This document shows positions 51,372 through 58,851 of a stretch of DNA of 64,000 nucleotides, in pieces. Position 1 is the stretch's first letter. The number at the start of each line of letters is the position of its first letter. A model generated the notes under the pieces. It was not told the DNA's origin. It was given only the letters and a program-made list of their open reading frames with translations, and did no database searches. Source of the DNA: Paenibacillaceae bacterium (GTDB lineage: Bacteria; Bacillota; Bacilli; Paenibacillales; NBRC-103111); the NCBI GenBank assembly GCA_029256185.1, contig JAQSYI010000029.1, positions 90,305-154,304 of the forward strand, in the 5' to 3' direction. A program made the translations under genes and the position numbers.

Positions 51372-52172
51372 TTAATAAAATTTAACAGCCTTGTACTTGT
51401 CGGCATCCTTGGCCAATTGACCCTTGCCGGATGCGGCATCGATGGTAGTATCCACGACCACCCATTTATCACCCACATATACTTCGTTCCAAGCGTGATA
51501 TTCCTTCACGTAATCGGAGGTGCCCATCATCAGCTTAGTCGGAATGCCGACACTGCGTGCCATAGCCGCGAATAAGGAAGCGTAGTCGTAGCAGATGCCC
51601 TTGCCAGCGGTCAGCACATCGTCCACATCGGGGATATATCCGGTGGCCACTGAGACGGCCAGATTTTGATCATAATCGATTGCACCGATCACGTATTCAT
51701 AGATGGCTTTTACCTTATCACTGTCGGAGGCAAGGTTCTTGGTGAGCTCTGCGGCCTTCTGTACCGTCAGTTCCGCCTTGCTCCAGCTGATATTCTGAAT
51801 ATCGCCCAGGTACACCGCATTGGCATTCTTAAGGGTCAGCTCCACTGACTTGGAGTAGATGCTCTTGTACTTGTTGCCGGCGGTGTTCTCCAGCACGGCA
51901 ACCTTATAGGAACCATTGCCCAACTGGAGAGGAAAGAATTCTTCCGTCCCGTCAGCGGCCAGATCATAGGTGTAGGATGCGGTGCCCTTGGTAACCATCA
52001 GCTTGACGCGTGCTGTTCCTGTGCTTTTGTAATTGATGCCGATCACGCCTTGGCCCAGTTTGGCGGCGTCGAACCATGCGGTGGAAGACGTTTGGGCGGC
52101 TGCCAAAGCTGCTGCTGGAAAGGCTGCTGCCAACATGACTGCAACTAACAGGAATGCAAGTAATTTTCGCAT
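51372..52172 (-). CDS. Secreted transglutaminase-like protein under c-di-GMP riboswitch control
   Basis: The ATG at 52172 (MRKLLAFLL) has GGAGG eight bases upstream; longer frames would be translated riboswitch. 266 residues. Signal peptide 1-~25. A small beta domain (~35-120) is followed by a transglutaminase-like core: Cys194 in GKGICYDYAS, His226 in YHAWNEVYV and Asp241 in VVDTTID form the triad. Such proteins are usually Cys proteases or crosslinkers. Being secreted and preceded by two c-di-GMP-I riboswitches, it likely acts on surface or matrix proteins in the motile/sessile switch. The substrate is unknown. Confidence 0.9.
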   Translation of the reverse strand: MRKLLAFLLVAVMLAAAFPAAALAAAQTSSTAWFDAAKLGQGVIGINYKSTGTARVKLMVTKGTASYTYDLAADGTEEFFPLQLGNGSYKVAVLENTAGNKYKSIYSKSVELTLKNANAVYLGDIQNISWSKAELTVQKAAELTKNLASDSDKVKAIYEYVIGAIDYDQNLAVSVATGYIPDVDDVLTAGKGICYDYASLFAAMARSVGIPTKLMMGTSDYVKEYHAWNEVYVGDKWVVVDTTIDAASGKGQLAKDADKYKAVKFY

Positions 52173-52188
52173 GGATAAAACCTCCTTC

Positions 52189-52276
52189 GGTAGCTGGCTG
52201 CCATTCTTCCGTGAAGGAAGAGAAGGCCCTTTAGCTTTGCGTCCCTGACTTTCGGCAGGTTTGCCATTATCGGTTG
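52189..52276 (-). promoter_or_regulatory. c-di-GMP-I (GEMM) riboswitch, proximal copy
   Basis: On the minus strand it shows the GEMM-I core: GGCAAACC, a CCGAAAG stem with GNRA loop, GGGACGCAAAGC, and a GGGCCTT...GGCAGCCAGCTACC 3' half that holds the tetraloop receptor. The 3' end is followed after three bases by GGAGG, the gene's Shine-Dalgarno. The ACC of the riboswitch end could pair with GGT just after GGAGG, so ligand could control translation. Confidence 0.9.
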
Positions 52277-52295
52277 CAAGCTTTACCGGAAAAAC

Positions 52296-52325
52296 AAAAA
52301 AAGCCAAACCATTCGGTAGCTGGCT
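52296..52325 (-). terminator. Riboswitch-linked terminator of the distal copy
   Basis: On the minus strand AGCCA (52321-52325) pairs with TGGCT (52302-52306), with an inner ACC/GGT, followed by TTTTTTT (A7 at 52296-52302). The upstream arm is part of the distal riboswitch 3' strand, so terminator and folded aptamer cannot coexist. Confidence 0.62.
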
Positions 52326-52403
52326 GCCATTCTTCCGTGGAGGAAGGGAAGGCCCTTTAGCTTTGCGTCCCTGCCTTTCGACAGGTTTGCCGTTATCGTG
52401 TAT
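52315..52403 (-). promoter_or_regulatory. c-di-GMP-I (GEMM) riboswitch, distal copy
   Basis: Same core as the proximal copy: GGCAAACC, TCGAAAG loop, GGGACGCAAAGC, GGGCC and GGCAGCCAGCTACC. The two are ~90% identical with a 126-bp period, so they arose by tandem duplication. The terminator at 52296-52325 follows it directly. Confidence 0.9.
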
Positions 52404-52429
52404 TGCCCTTTGTTATAAAATATCACACT

Positions 52430-52436
52430 TTCGACA
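52430..52436 (-). promoter_or_regulatory. Candidate Spo0A box upstream of the riboswitches
   Basis: On the minus strand TTTGTCGAAA contains the 0A-box consensus TGTCGAA. It lies ~30 bp upstream of the distal riboswitch with TATAAC ~14 bp downstream (possible -10). Confidence 0.45.
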
Positions 52437-52519
52437 AATGATCAATTCATTTTATGCTTCTTCCCGCCGGGAACACTCGTCTTCCACTGAAGCAGGGTAC
52501 CTTACCTTGGCTTAGCAAG

Positions 52520-52577
52520 GGACATCAGCGCTCTTATTGGGCAAAATTCTGAGGGTTTGGAACGTCTTTCAGGTCCG
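52520..52577 (+). repeat. Dispersed intergenic repeat, copy 2
   Basis: GGACATCAGCGCTCTTATTG, then CAAAAT, GGGTTTGGAACGT. Shorter relative of 40730-40865. Confidence 0.62.
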
Positions 52578-52591
52578 GGATTATAAAAAAA

Positions 52592-52624
52592 CGCCGGCTG
52601 CTCTCTGTTAGGAGTCAGCCGGCG
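52592..52624 (-). terminator. Minus-strand terminator in a gene-free region
   Basis: CGCCGGCTG (52592-52600) pairs with CAGCCGGCG (52616-52624), followed on the minus strand by TTTTTTT. The nearest minus-strand gene upstream is the sortase, ~800 bp away beyond two MITE-like elements. Confidence 0.8.
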
Positions 52625-52864
52625 CGTCCTTTGCATCCGTTAGGACTTTGTTCATAAACATGTCCCGTTCAAAAGAACCGCAGCGAGCACTTGTTCTATT
52701 GTTTACTTCAGCCGGCCGTAGAGGCATTAGTGTAACGTCTCGTAAATTCGTTCCTCATTCTTGAGGCCGGGCCTTCCCGGCTTGCAACGGACCTGAGAGA
52801 CGCTAATCGCGGGAAAAGTGGGGGTTGGCGCGGCTAACGGACTGGTAAGACCTTATCGGAGCCA

Positions 52865-52965
52865 ATATCCATCTGGATGGGGGCAAAGTAGTCCAATAAG
52901 AGCGTTCGAGTCCGTTACAATTCCAAATCCCCGGTTTTGGACCGAATAAGGGCGCTCAGGTCCGT
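52865..52965 (-). repeat. Dispersed intergenic repeat, copy 3 (inverted)
   Basis: On the minus strand GGACCTGAGCGCCCTTATTC, then AAAACCGGGGATTTGGAA, GTAACGGACTC and TGCCCCCATCC, in the same order as copy 1. Confidence 0.6.
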
Positions 52966-52973
52966 GTCCAGCC

Positions 52974-53141
52974 TAGGGCGTGTCCAAACACCCGCTTGAG
53001 GGCATCCTTTCACTGCCCTTTCACCCCGAGCTATCGTTACCTTCGCTTGACGTACCCCCGGTACGCCTGCCCGAAAAGGGCCTGGCCAGAAACGATCATC
53101 TGGGTATTATCTGCTCCCCTCAGGGGTTCAGATACGCCCTA
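52974..53141. mobile_element. MITE-like element A (168 bp)
   Basis: Ends TAGGGCGTGTCCAAACACCC and (inverted) TAGGGCGTATCTGAACCC are near-matching terminal inverted repeats. The inside resembles element B (GCTTGAGGGCATC, CGCTTG, CCCCGGTACGCCTGC, CTGCTCCCC). It has no reading frame of its own. Confidence 0.75.
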
Positions 53142-53259
53142 AAGCGGTGACCCTTCTTCGCCAAACTGCTCCCATAGGAGTCGGTTCCCTTTTGTGCTCC
53201 CTGTGTTTAGCCCGTCCGGGTTCTTCTCCAGTAGGGAACCAATTTACAACATGAAGTAC

Positions 53260-53428
53260 TAGGGCGTGTCTGAAAACTCGCTTGAGGGCATCTTTCGCCG
53301 CCTTTTCGCCCCCAGCTGCGTTGCTTTCGCTTGGCCCGGGGTCCCCGGTACGCCTGCACAAAAGCGCCTTGCCAGAAAACGAAAATTCGACTAAATCTGC
53401 TCCCCACGGAGTTTTCATACACACCCTA
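53260..53428. mobile_element. MITE-like element B (169 bp) at the sortase stop codon
   Basis: Ends TAGGGCGTGTCTGAAAACTC and (inverted) TAGGGTGTGTATGAAAACTC: ~18 of 20 positions match. The right-hand TA (53427-53428) is read on the minus strand as the first two bases of the sortase stop codon TAG. It is ~75% identical to element A, 118 bp away. Non-autonomous; no transposase is present. Confidence 0.78.
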
Positions 53429-54139
53429 GCTCCGCTTGGCCTGAACGATCAGACGAAAGACGGGATCTATTACGGGATCACATGTAATCAGCGTCAGAAT
53501 GCTATCCACCTTGTTGCGGTTTAAGACAGATACATCTGAGGGATCAACCCGTAAAACTTTATATACAGTATATGTGATCTTGCCTGTTGCCATCTCCAAA
53601 ACAATCTCGTCACCGGCATCCAACTCGTTCAGGCGGTTGAACAATCTGCCTTTGCCGCGGGCTCTGTGTCCTGCAATTGCGGCATTGCCAATTTCCCCAA
53701 GCGGAGTCGTCTCTTTCATATGCGCCGCGGCGGATTTCATATTTTCCTGCGTGGCTCCCTCCAGGACGGGAAGCCTTAAATTGATTTTGTCGATGCTGAT
53801 CAAGGCAATAGGCGGTTGCTTAGGAGCAACTGTAGGCTGGATTGCGGCAGCAAGCAACTCGTCAGAAGGAGGCTCTTCTTTGGATATAACAGCTGGGGAG
53901 GACTCACGCTCTGCTTTTTCCAATTCGATCGTCTCTGCTGCAGCTTCCTGAAGGAAAAGCCGGGACAGACTGTCATACGCTGCCGCAGCCTCCTCCTGGC
54001 GGCTTGCTCCCGCGGAGAGCGCCTGCTCTGCCTGCAGCAACAGGCGCTGCTGCCTCCAGTCATCATGCCATTGTCTTAACGTAGGGAACAGCATGATTAC
54101 CAGCCCGGAGAAAATGATAAAGTAAGACAATTTTCTCAT
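53426..54139 (-). CDS. Sortase (class D/E-like)
   Basis: 237 residues, ATG behind GGGAGG. A membrane helix at ~5-22, an Ala/Glu-rich spacer (~25-105), then the sortase beta-barrel with His158 (AIAGHRAR), Cys220 (LTLITCDP) and Arg229 (VFRLIV), the catalytic triad. It cuts LPXTG-type signals and links the protein to peptidoglycan. Its likely substrate is the LPKTG protein encoded two genes upstream. The stop codon TAG is formed by the border of a MITE-like insertion, so the last residues (KRS) may be non-native, but the catalytic domain is complete. Confidence 0.93.
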   Translation of the reverse strand: MRKLSYFIIFSGLVIMLFPTLRQWHDDWRQQRLLLQAEQALSAGASRQEEAAAAYDSLSRLFLQEAAAETIELEKAERESSPAVISKEEPPSDELLAAAIQPTVAPKQPPIALISIDKINLRLPVLEGATQENMKSAAAHMKETTPLGEIGNAAIAGHRARGKGRLFNRLNELDAGDEIVLEMATGKITYTVYKVLRVDPSDVSVLNRNKVDSILTLITCDPVIDPVFRLIVQAKRS

Positions 54140-54173
54140 CCGCGCACCTCCCGTCTTCCCGCTGTGAGAAGCA

Positions 54174-54557
54174 TCAATGAAGTAAGCGGGTGTTATCGAA
54201 TGCCACGGAAACAGCCGCCAATAGACGTTCCTTCTGTACCGGTTTGACTACAAAATCAGCGGCGCCGTTGCGGATTGCCTCCAGAACCATCTCTCTTTGG
54301 CCCATGGCAGAGCACATGATGATTCTGGCTGATGAATCCATCTGTTTAATCTTCCTTACTGCACTTATCCCATCCAATTCCGGCATCGTAATATCCATTG
54401 TGATCAGGTCCGGCCGGACAGTCTGGTACATCCGTACAGCCTCTGCCCCGTTGGCGGCCTCCGCCACAACCTTGTGTCCCATACCCTCCAGCAAAGAGCG
54501 CATGACCATTCTCATGAAAGCCGTATCGTCTACCACCATTACTTTGATTCCATCCAT
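54174..54557 (-). CDS. CheY-like single-domain response regulator
   Basis: The ATG at 54557 (MDGIKVMVVDD) has GGAGG seven bases upstream. 127 residues, receiver domain only: acidic pair D10/D11, phospho-Asp55 (LITMDITMPE), Ser83 (IIMCSAMGQ) and Lys105 (FVVKPVQ). The MCSAMGQ and VKPVQ blocks are typical of CheY/CheB-group receivers. No output domain, so it acts by protein contact. It lies between the LPXTG adhesin and the sortase in one direction, an unusual place. A partner kinase could be the hybrid kinase at 58852-61962. Confidence 0.93.
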   Translation of the reverse strand: MDGIKVMVVDDTAFMRMVMRSLLEGMGHKVVAEAANGAEAVRMYQTVRPDLITMDITMPELDGISAVRKIKQMDSSARIIMCSAMGQREMVLEAIRNGAADFVVKPVQKERLLAAVSVAFDNTRLLH

Positions 54558-54614
54558 CGCCTCACCTCCGCCATTAATCCATGCGTTTGAGCACCAAGCC
54601 TTATTCGAAGAGAA

Positions 54615-54640
54615 GGACTGCCGAGAGCGTCCCGGCAGCC
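54615..54640 (-). terminator. Weak terminator-like hairpin after the adhesin gene
   Basis: GGCTGCCG pairs with CGGCAGTCC (one bulge) followed by TTCTCTTCG on the minus strand. It may reduce rather than stop read-through to the CheY and sortase genes. Confidence 0.38.
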
Positions 54641-54651
54641 CCATGCCTGAA

Positions 54652-57600
54652 TTAGCTTTGCTTCTTCCAGCCATACCTCTTCTTCAAGGCAATCCCCCCG
54701 ATGATCAATCCCAAACCGGTTGCTTGCCATGGCAGATTGCTTGGTTCTCCCGTCTTCGGAAGCTGCTTGACGTCGACCGCTTCTTCCTCCGGAGGATCAA
54801 TTGTTCCTAACGGTATTTCGTTGACATCAATTTCGATGATTATCTCTTCTTCATTGCCATCCTCATCAGTGATGATGATCGAGAATTCATCCTTGCCCGT
54901 AAAGCCGGGATCAGGAGTATAGAGCCAGTTGCCGTTCTCGTCAACAGTTAATGTTCCGTTCTGAGGCACCTTCCCGATACTGGGAACACTGCCCTCCGGC
55001 ACTTCAACCGAGCCGCCCTTGGGCGTATTCTCATCCGTTACTTCCGTTTCCGTCAAGGGTGTCGGCGAAGGACTGGCAGCCGGAGTGGACGGACTCGGCT
55101 CCGGTGTCACCGGTGTCGGCGATACGGCAGTTGACGGAGTCGGCGATACAGCTGTTGATGCGCTTGGCGTAGGACTGCTTGCCGTCGACGGGGTCGGAGT
55201 CGGATTTTCCTCGGTTGAACTATCCGGGGTCGGACTGGTTCCCGTCGATGCGCTTGGCGTCGGCCCCGTTCCCGTCGATGGACTTGGCGTTACACCGGTT
55301 CCTGTCGATGGGCTTGGCGTTACACCGGTTCCTGTCGATGGGCTTGGCGTTACACCGGTTCCTGTCGATGGACTTGGCGTTACACCGGTTCCCGTCGATG
55401 GGCTTGGCGTTACACCGGTTCCCGTCGATGGGCTTGGTGATACACCGGTTCCTGTCGATGGGCTTGGTGATACACCGGTTCCCGTCGATGGGCTTGGTGA
55501 TACACCGGTTCCCGTCGATGGGCTTGGTGATGTGCCCGTTCCCGTCGAAGCGCTCGGCGACACACTCGGAGAAGGTGCTGCTATCTTCTTATTGGTCGCT
55601 TCGAATACCACATCTTTAGTCACTGAGTTAATAACCAGACTCCGCGGCGTATTATCCAATTGGTACCCTGCGGGAGCAGCTGTCTCCTTCAGAATATAGC
55701 TGCCTCCATTGAGCTTGGCTATGGTAATTTCACCATGGATATCGGTCGTATAAGTCCCCACAAGCGCCTGCACGGTCCCTATGACCCTGTACAGAGAGAA
55801 CTGGGCGCCAGGCAGCACAGTACTGGGATCGGCGTGGTCCTTCTTGGTAATGGTAAGCGAGCCTACCACTCCGCTTCCCGTTCCTTGGCCCGATGAGAAT
55901 CGGACCGTCACATTCTGCGACTCGTTCTTAGTCACAGTAGAGATATTCCTGCCGCTCAGACCAACGGAATTCGTAACCACCTCACCGTCGTTTGCCACGA
56001 CGTAGGACTCATATTCGAGAATGTAGGGCTCCGCAATGGGAGACGGCTCAAGGAAGGCCAATATGAACACAGGCTCTCCGTTGCTGTTATGGCTGAAGCT
56101 GACCGTGTAATCCTTGTCAGCCCCTTGCTGAAGCGGACTTCCCTTGGTCACCGCGCCGTCGGCCGCGACTGTTGTTTTGTACAGCCGGAACGACCCCTGA
56201 TCAAGAAGCTGATTGGCGCTGCCTGTATCTGTAATCACCGCATCCCAGATGGTGGACTGGTTATAGTTAATCTCTACCTTCCACTTAATCTTGGTGCCGT
56301 CTTGCGTACCAATCTTGTTCAGATAGATATCTCTATGAGGGATATTGACCGTTGCCGTTAGATCATTGGATATCTTATTGCCGCCGTCATACAACGCAGC
56401 CTTGTTCGTGATATTCGATTCAATCAGCAACCCGTCCAGCGTGGTCTTGAATTCCAGATAATATCCCTGGGTGATAGGGGTATATACCTGTGTGCCGGCA
56501 TCCTTGAAGCTGATTGTCAGGATATTGCCGTTAGTCTCATCCGGGAGCTCCACCGTATATTTGCTTGGCGCAACCGGATTACCCTTAGTTGGGTTGCCAC
56601 CGTTGGCAATGTTCATTTCGTAGATTTTCACAGAATTGCTGACCAGCTTCTGCCCATGCAGAAAGGGATCGACAATATTGGCTGCAGCAACGTTCTTCTG
56701 GTTATAGTTGAAGCCCACGTTCCAGGTAATTTCCTTGGTAGTGGCGTTGTATGTTCCGTTCTTGAAGCCGTTGTTCCTGGCACGCTCATTGGGAGTGAAC
56801 ACCTCCGTCACCTGCTGCTGATGGAAAGTGCTGTTTTCCACCCATGCCACGTGGGCGGTATTGGGATATGTACTGCTGTTTAACAGCAGGTCCCGGTCAA
56901 GCGAAGTGGTATAGGTAATGACACAGGCTCCGATCAATTCTGTTTTGTATGCATTCTTAAGCTCAATTTTAAAACCGTCCGGGGTGATGGTCAGCGTATA
57001 ATCCGTGACGGGCTGAAGCTGATATGCGCCGTTTACGATTTTCAACGAAGCTTGATCCAGCATTACGCCGGATGGCAAGGTGTCCGTTATTACGGTATCT
57101 TGCACCTTATACGGCGATCCATCGGGCTTCTTATCATCATTGAAGGTGATGGTCCAGTCTATGGTCTTGTTGCTGTAATCCACCGACTGGCCTTTCGTCA
57201 GTATTCCCGATGTAAGCGTCCTGACCACAGGTTCGGTAGATTTCGTTTCGAAGTACACCGTGTTGGTCACAGTCGGAGGCGGCGGATTATCCGCATATAC
57301 CCGCTCCTTCGCCTTGGTGACGTATACGATCTTGTACGCGGAGGAGACCGCACTGCCGAAGGTCAGTCTAATGCCGGCTTGTCCGGGACGGTTAGCAGGA
57401 TCAGAAAGGGAAGTAACCGTGTATTCGCCTGGATCGATTGGCGTATCGCGTACAGTCGTTGTTACATTGGAGCCATTCATAGCGAACTCAACGGGGTACA
57501 CCTTAATCTCGCTGGGCTCCGTCTGGTTATCGCTGAACCAGTCCTCCAAGCTTGCTCCCGCGGCGAGAGTCCTCTCATCATAATTAAATTCTACGGCCCA

Positions 57601-58668
57601 TTCTATAGTTTGGGTGTTGTTGCTGTAATTGCCGGTGCTTTTATTAAGCGCCTCGCCGTACTTGGTTTCCACCGTCGCTGCAGCCGTTGGCGAGGTACTC
57701 AGATTGCTGCCCGTCAAAGTGGCCGTATTAAGGAAGCTCTCGATGCTGGCATCGGTAATGGGGGTTGTGAACGAAATCCGGTAAGCGGAGTAGGTGTTGT
57801 TGGTCACCGTATCCTGCGGATTGAGAAAGCTGAAGCTAATTGGAGACGCGGAACCGTTGTAGGTGTAATACGTGCCGGCCGTAACCGTCTCCCCTGGCGT
57901 AGCCGTTCCTCCCATGGTCACATTAAGCCGCTTCACCACCACAGAAGCAGGATCGGGCAGGCCCAGACCGGGAGGAATCAGATCAGTAACCACGGCATTG
58001 GTGATCTTATTCAGGGATGTGTTCACATCCACTTCCCAGTTGATATTCTTGGGGTTATAGTCGTCGGCCCATCCACGCTTTGCCAGGAGCGCGCCGTTCT
58101 TCGGCTCGAATGTCAGAAGGATCTTCTCCATGACCCCGTTGACAGGGAGAATAATCTCCTGGACAGAGTTCTCATGGGCCTCAAACTCCCTGAATTCCGT
58201 CTTGAAGGACAACGTGCCGTAAACATCATAGTGTTCTATGTAATCATTGAAGGTCATCACAACCTGATGAGTGCTGCGGTCCACGGCAAAGGTACCTACC
58301 GAATCCGCTGTGCCGGGAAGCACCAAATTACCGGAGACGTCGTTGTACAGTTGGAATACATCGGGCAATTGGAAGGTAAACGTATCTCCGTCATGGTAGC
58401 CGTGGCCATCCGGAAGATCCCAATTGTAGTCCAACGTCACCTTGGACCGCTGCTTGTACACCGTATCCGTCACAGGATCCTGCCAATTGTTATCGGAGTA
58501 TACGGTCATTGTTACATTGGTAAGGATATTGGTTGTTATGCTGCTGGCAGCCGCCAAGCCCAAGCCATAGATGGACTGGACGATCAGCAGCACGGCAATC
58601 ATGAACGCGCTGGTTTCTTTCTTGAGAAGATTAAAGTTGATCGATTTTCGCTTGCGCTTCTGCCTCAT
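54652..58668 (-). CDS. LPXTG-anchored Cna-type adhesin
   Basis: 1338 residues, ATG behind GGAGG. N-terminal signal with KRKSINFNLLKKETSAFM and a hydrophobic stretch to ~45. Then repeated collagen-adhesin/SpaA-type beta-sandwich domains (~50-980), each with TVxNTAxL-type and WxVxxNYN motifs (NWEVDVNTS, EWAVEFNYD, TWNVGFNYN, KWKVEINYN): isopeptide-bonded adhesin repeats. A Cna-B domain (~1000-1080, GSLTITKKD to LKETAAPAGYQLD) follows. Then come a Ser/Pro/Thr/Gly repeat (~1090-1195), an acidic VCBS-like region (GTLTVDENGNWLYTPDPGF), and the sorting signal LPKTG (1303-1307), a hydrophobic helix and a basic tail. The sortase two genes downstream should anchor it to peptidoglycan. Probably a large surface adhesin. 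Confidence 0.93.
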   Translation of the reverse strand: MRQKRKRKSINFNLLKKETSAFMIAVLLIVQSIYGLGLAAASSITTNILTNVTMTVYSDNNWQDPVTDTVYKQRSKVTLDYNWDLPDGHGYHDGDTFTFQLPDVFQLYNDVSGNLVLPGTADSVGTFAVDRSTHQVVMTFNDYIEHYDVYGTLSFKTEFREFEAHENSVQEIILPVNGVMEKILLTFEPKNGALLAKRGWADDYNPKNINWEVDVNTSLNKITNAVVTDLIPPGLGLPDPASVVVKRLNVTMGGTATPGETVTAGTYYTYNGSASPISFSFLNPQDTVTNNTYSAYRISFTTPITDASIESFLNTATLTGSNLSTSPTAAATVETKYGEALNKSTGNYSNNTQTIEWAVEFNYDERTLAAGASLEDWFSDNQTEPSEIKVYPVEFAMNGSNVTTTVRDTPIDPGEYTVTSLSDPANRPGQAGIRLTFGSAVSSAYKIVYVTKAKERVYADNPPPPTVTNTVYFETKSTEPVVRTLTSGILTKGQSVDYSNKTIDWTITFNDDKKPDGSPYKVQDTVITDTLPSGVMLDQASLKIVNGAYQLQPVTDYTLTITPDGFKIELKNAYKTELIGACVITYTTSLDRDLLLNSSTYPNTAHVAWVENSTFHQQQVTEVFTPNERARNNGFKNGTYNATTKEITWNVGFNYNQKNVAAANIVDPFLHGQKLVSNSVKIYEMNIANGGNPTKGNPVAPSKYTVELPDETNGNILTISFKDAGTQVYTPITQGYYLEFKTTLDGLLIESNITNKAALYDGGNKISNDLTATVNIPHRDIYLNKIGTQDGTKIKWKVEINYNQSTIWDAVITDTGSANQLLDQGSFRLYKTTVAADGAVTKGSPLQQGADKDYTVSFSHNSNGEPVFILAFLEPSPIAEPYILEYESYVVANDGEVVTNSVGLSGRNISTVTKNESQNVTVRFSSGQGTGSGVVGSLTITKKDHADPSTVLPGAQFSLYRVIGTVQALVGTYTTDIHGEITIAKLNGGSYILKETAAPAGYQLDNTPRSLVINSVTKDVVFEATNKKIAAPSPSVSPSASTGTGTSPSPSTGTGVSPSPSTGTGVSPSPSTGTGVSPSPSTGTGVTPSPSTGTGVTPSPSTGTGVTPSPSTGTGVTPSPSTGTGVTPSPSTGTGPTPSASTGTSPTPDSSTEENPTPTPSTASSPTPSASTAVSPTPSTAVSPTPVTPEPSPSTPAASPSPTPLTETEVTDENTPKGGSVEVPEGSVPSIGKVPQNGTLTVDENGNWLYTPDPGFTGKDEFSIIITDEDGNEEEIIIEIDVNEIPLGTIDPPEEEAVDVKQLPKTGEPSNLPWQATGLGLIIGGIALKKRYGWKKQS
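55236..55570 (-). repeat. 30-bp tandem repeat in the adhesin stalk
   Basis: About eleven copies of a 30-bp unit encoding SPSTGTGVTP or variants (SPSTGTGVSP, SASTGTSPTP). Units are almost identical, so copy number can change by slippage or recombination in steps of ten residues without a frameshift. Confidence 0.93.
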
Positions 58669-58797
58669 GCGGGTAGCCTCCGTTCAGTTTTGAGTATGAT
58701 AGGAAAGCAATAAGAGTCCGGCAGCAGTCTCATTAGACATCATTCAGCTCTTTATGCTTATCATACATCCGCTATCTGAACAGATTCTGAACAAATA

Positions 58798-58825
58798 ATT
58801 ATAATAAAATAAACATTTGTCGAAA
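58798..58825 (-). promoter_or_regulatory. Candidate adhesin promoter with overlapping Spo0A box
   Basis: On the minus strand TTTCGA (58820-58825), a 16-bp AT-rich spacer and TATAAT (58798-58803). On the plus strand TGTCGAA (58818-58824), a perfect 0A-box core, covers the -35, as in Spo0A-controlled promoters. Confidence 0.5.
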
Positions 58826-58851
58826 CAATTTAAATGTAGTGCAACTGAGAA

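Noticed and set aside
52404..53259. Decayed gene or insertion sequence before the MITE-like elements
   Set aside because: No reading frame with recognisable transposase or other domain was found; the stretch is explained by repeats and one terminator.
53128..53424. 98-residue minus-strand open frame between the two MITE-like elements
   Set aside because: It overlaps element B and its inverted repeats, has no ribosome-binding site and no recognisable domain.
55019..55699. 226-residue plus-strand frame opposite the adhesin stalk
   Set aside because: A mirror of the 30-bp tandem repeat; the minus-strand frame has full adhesin domains and a sorting signal.
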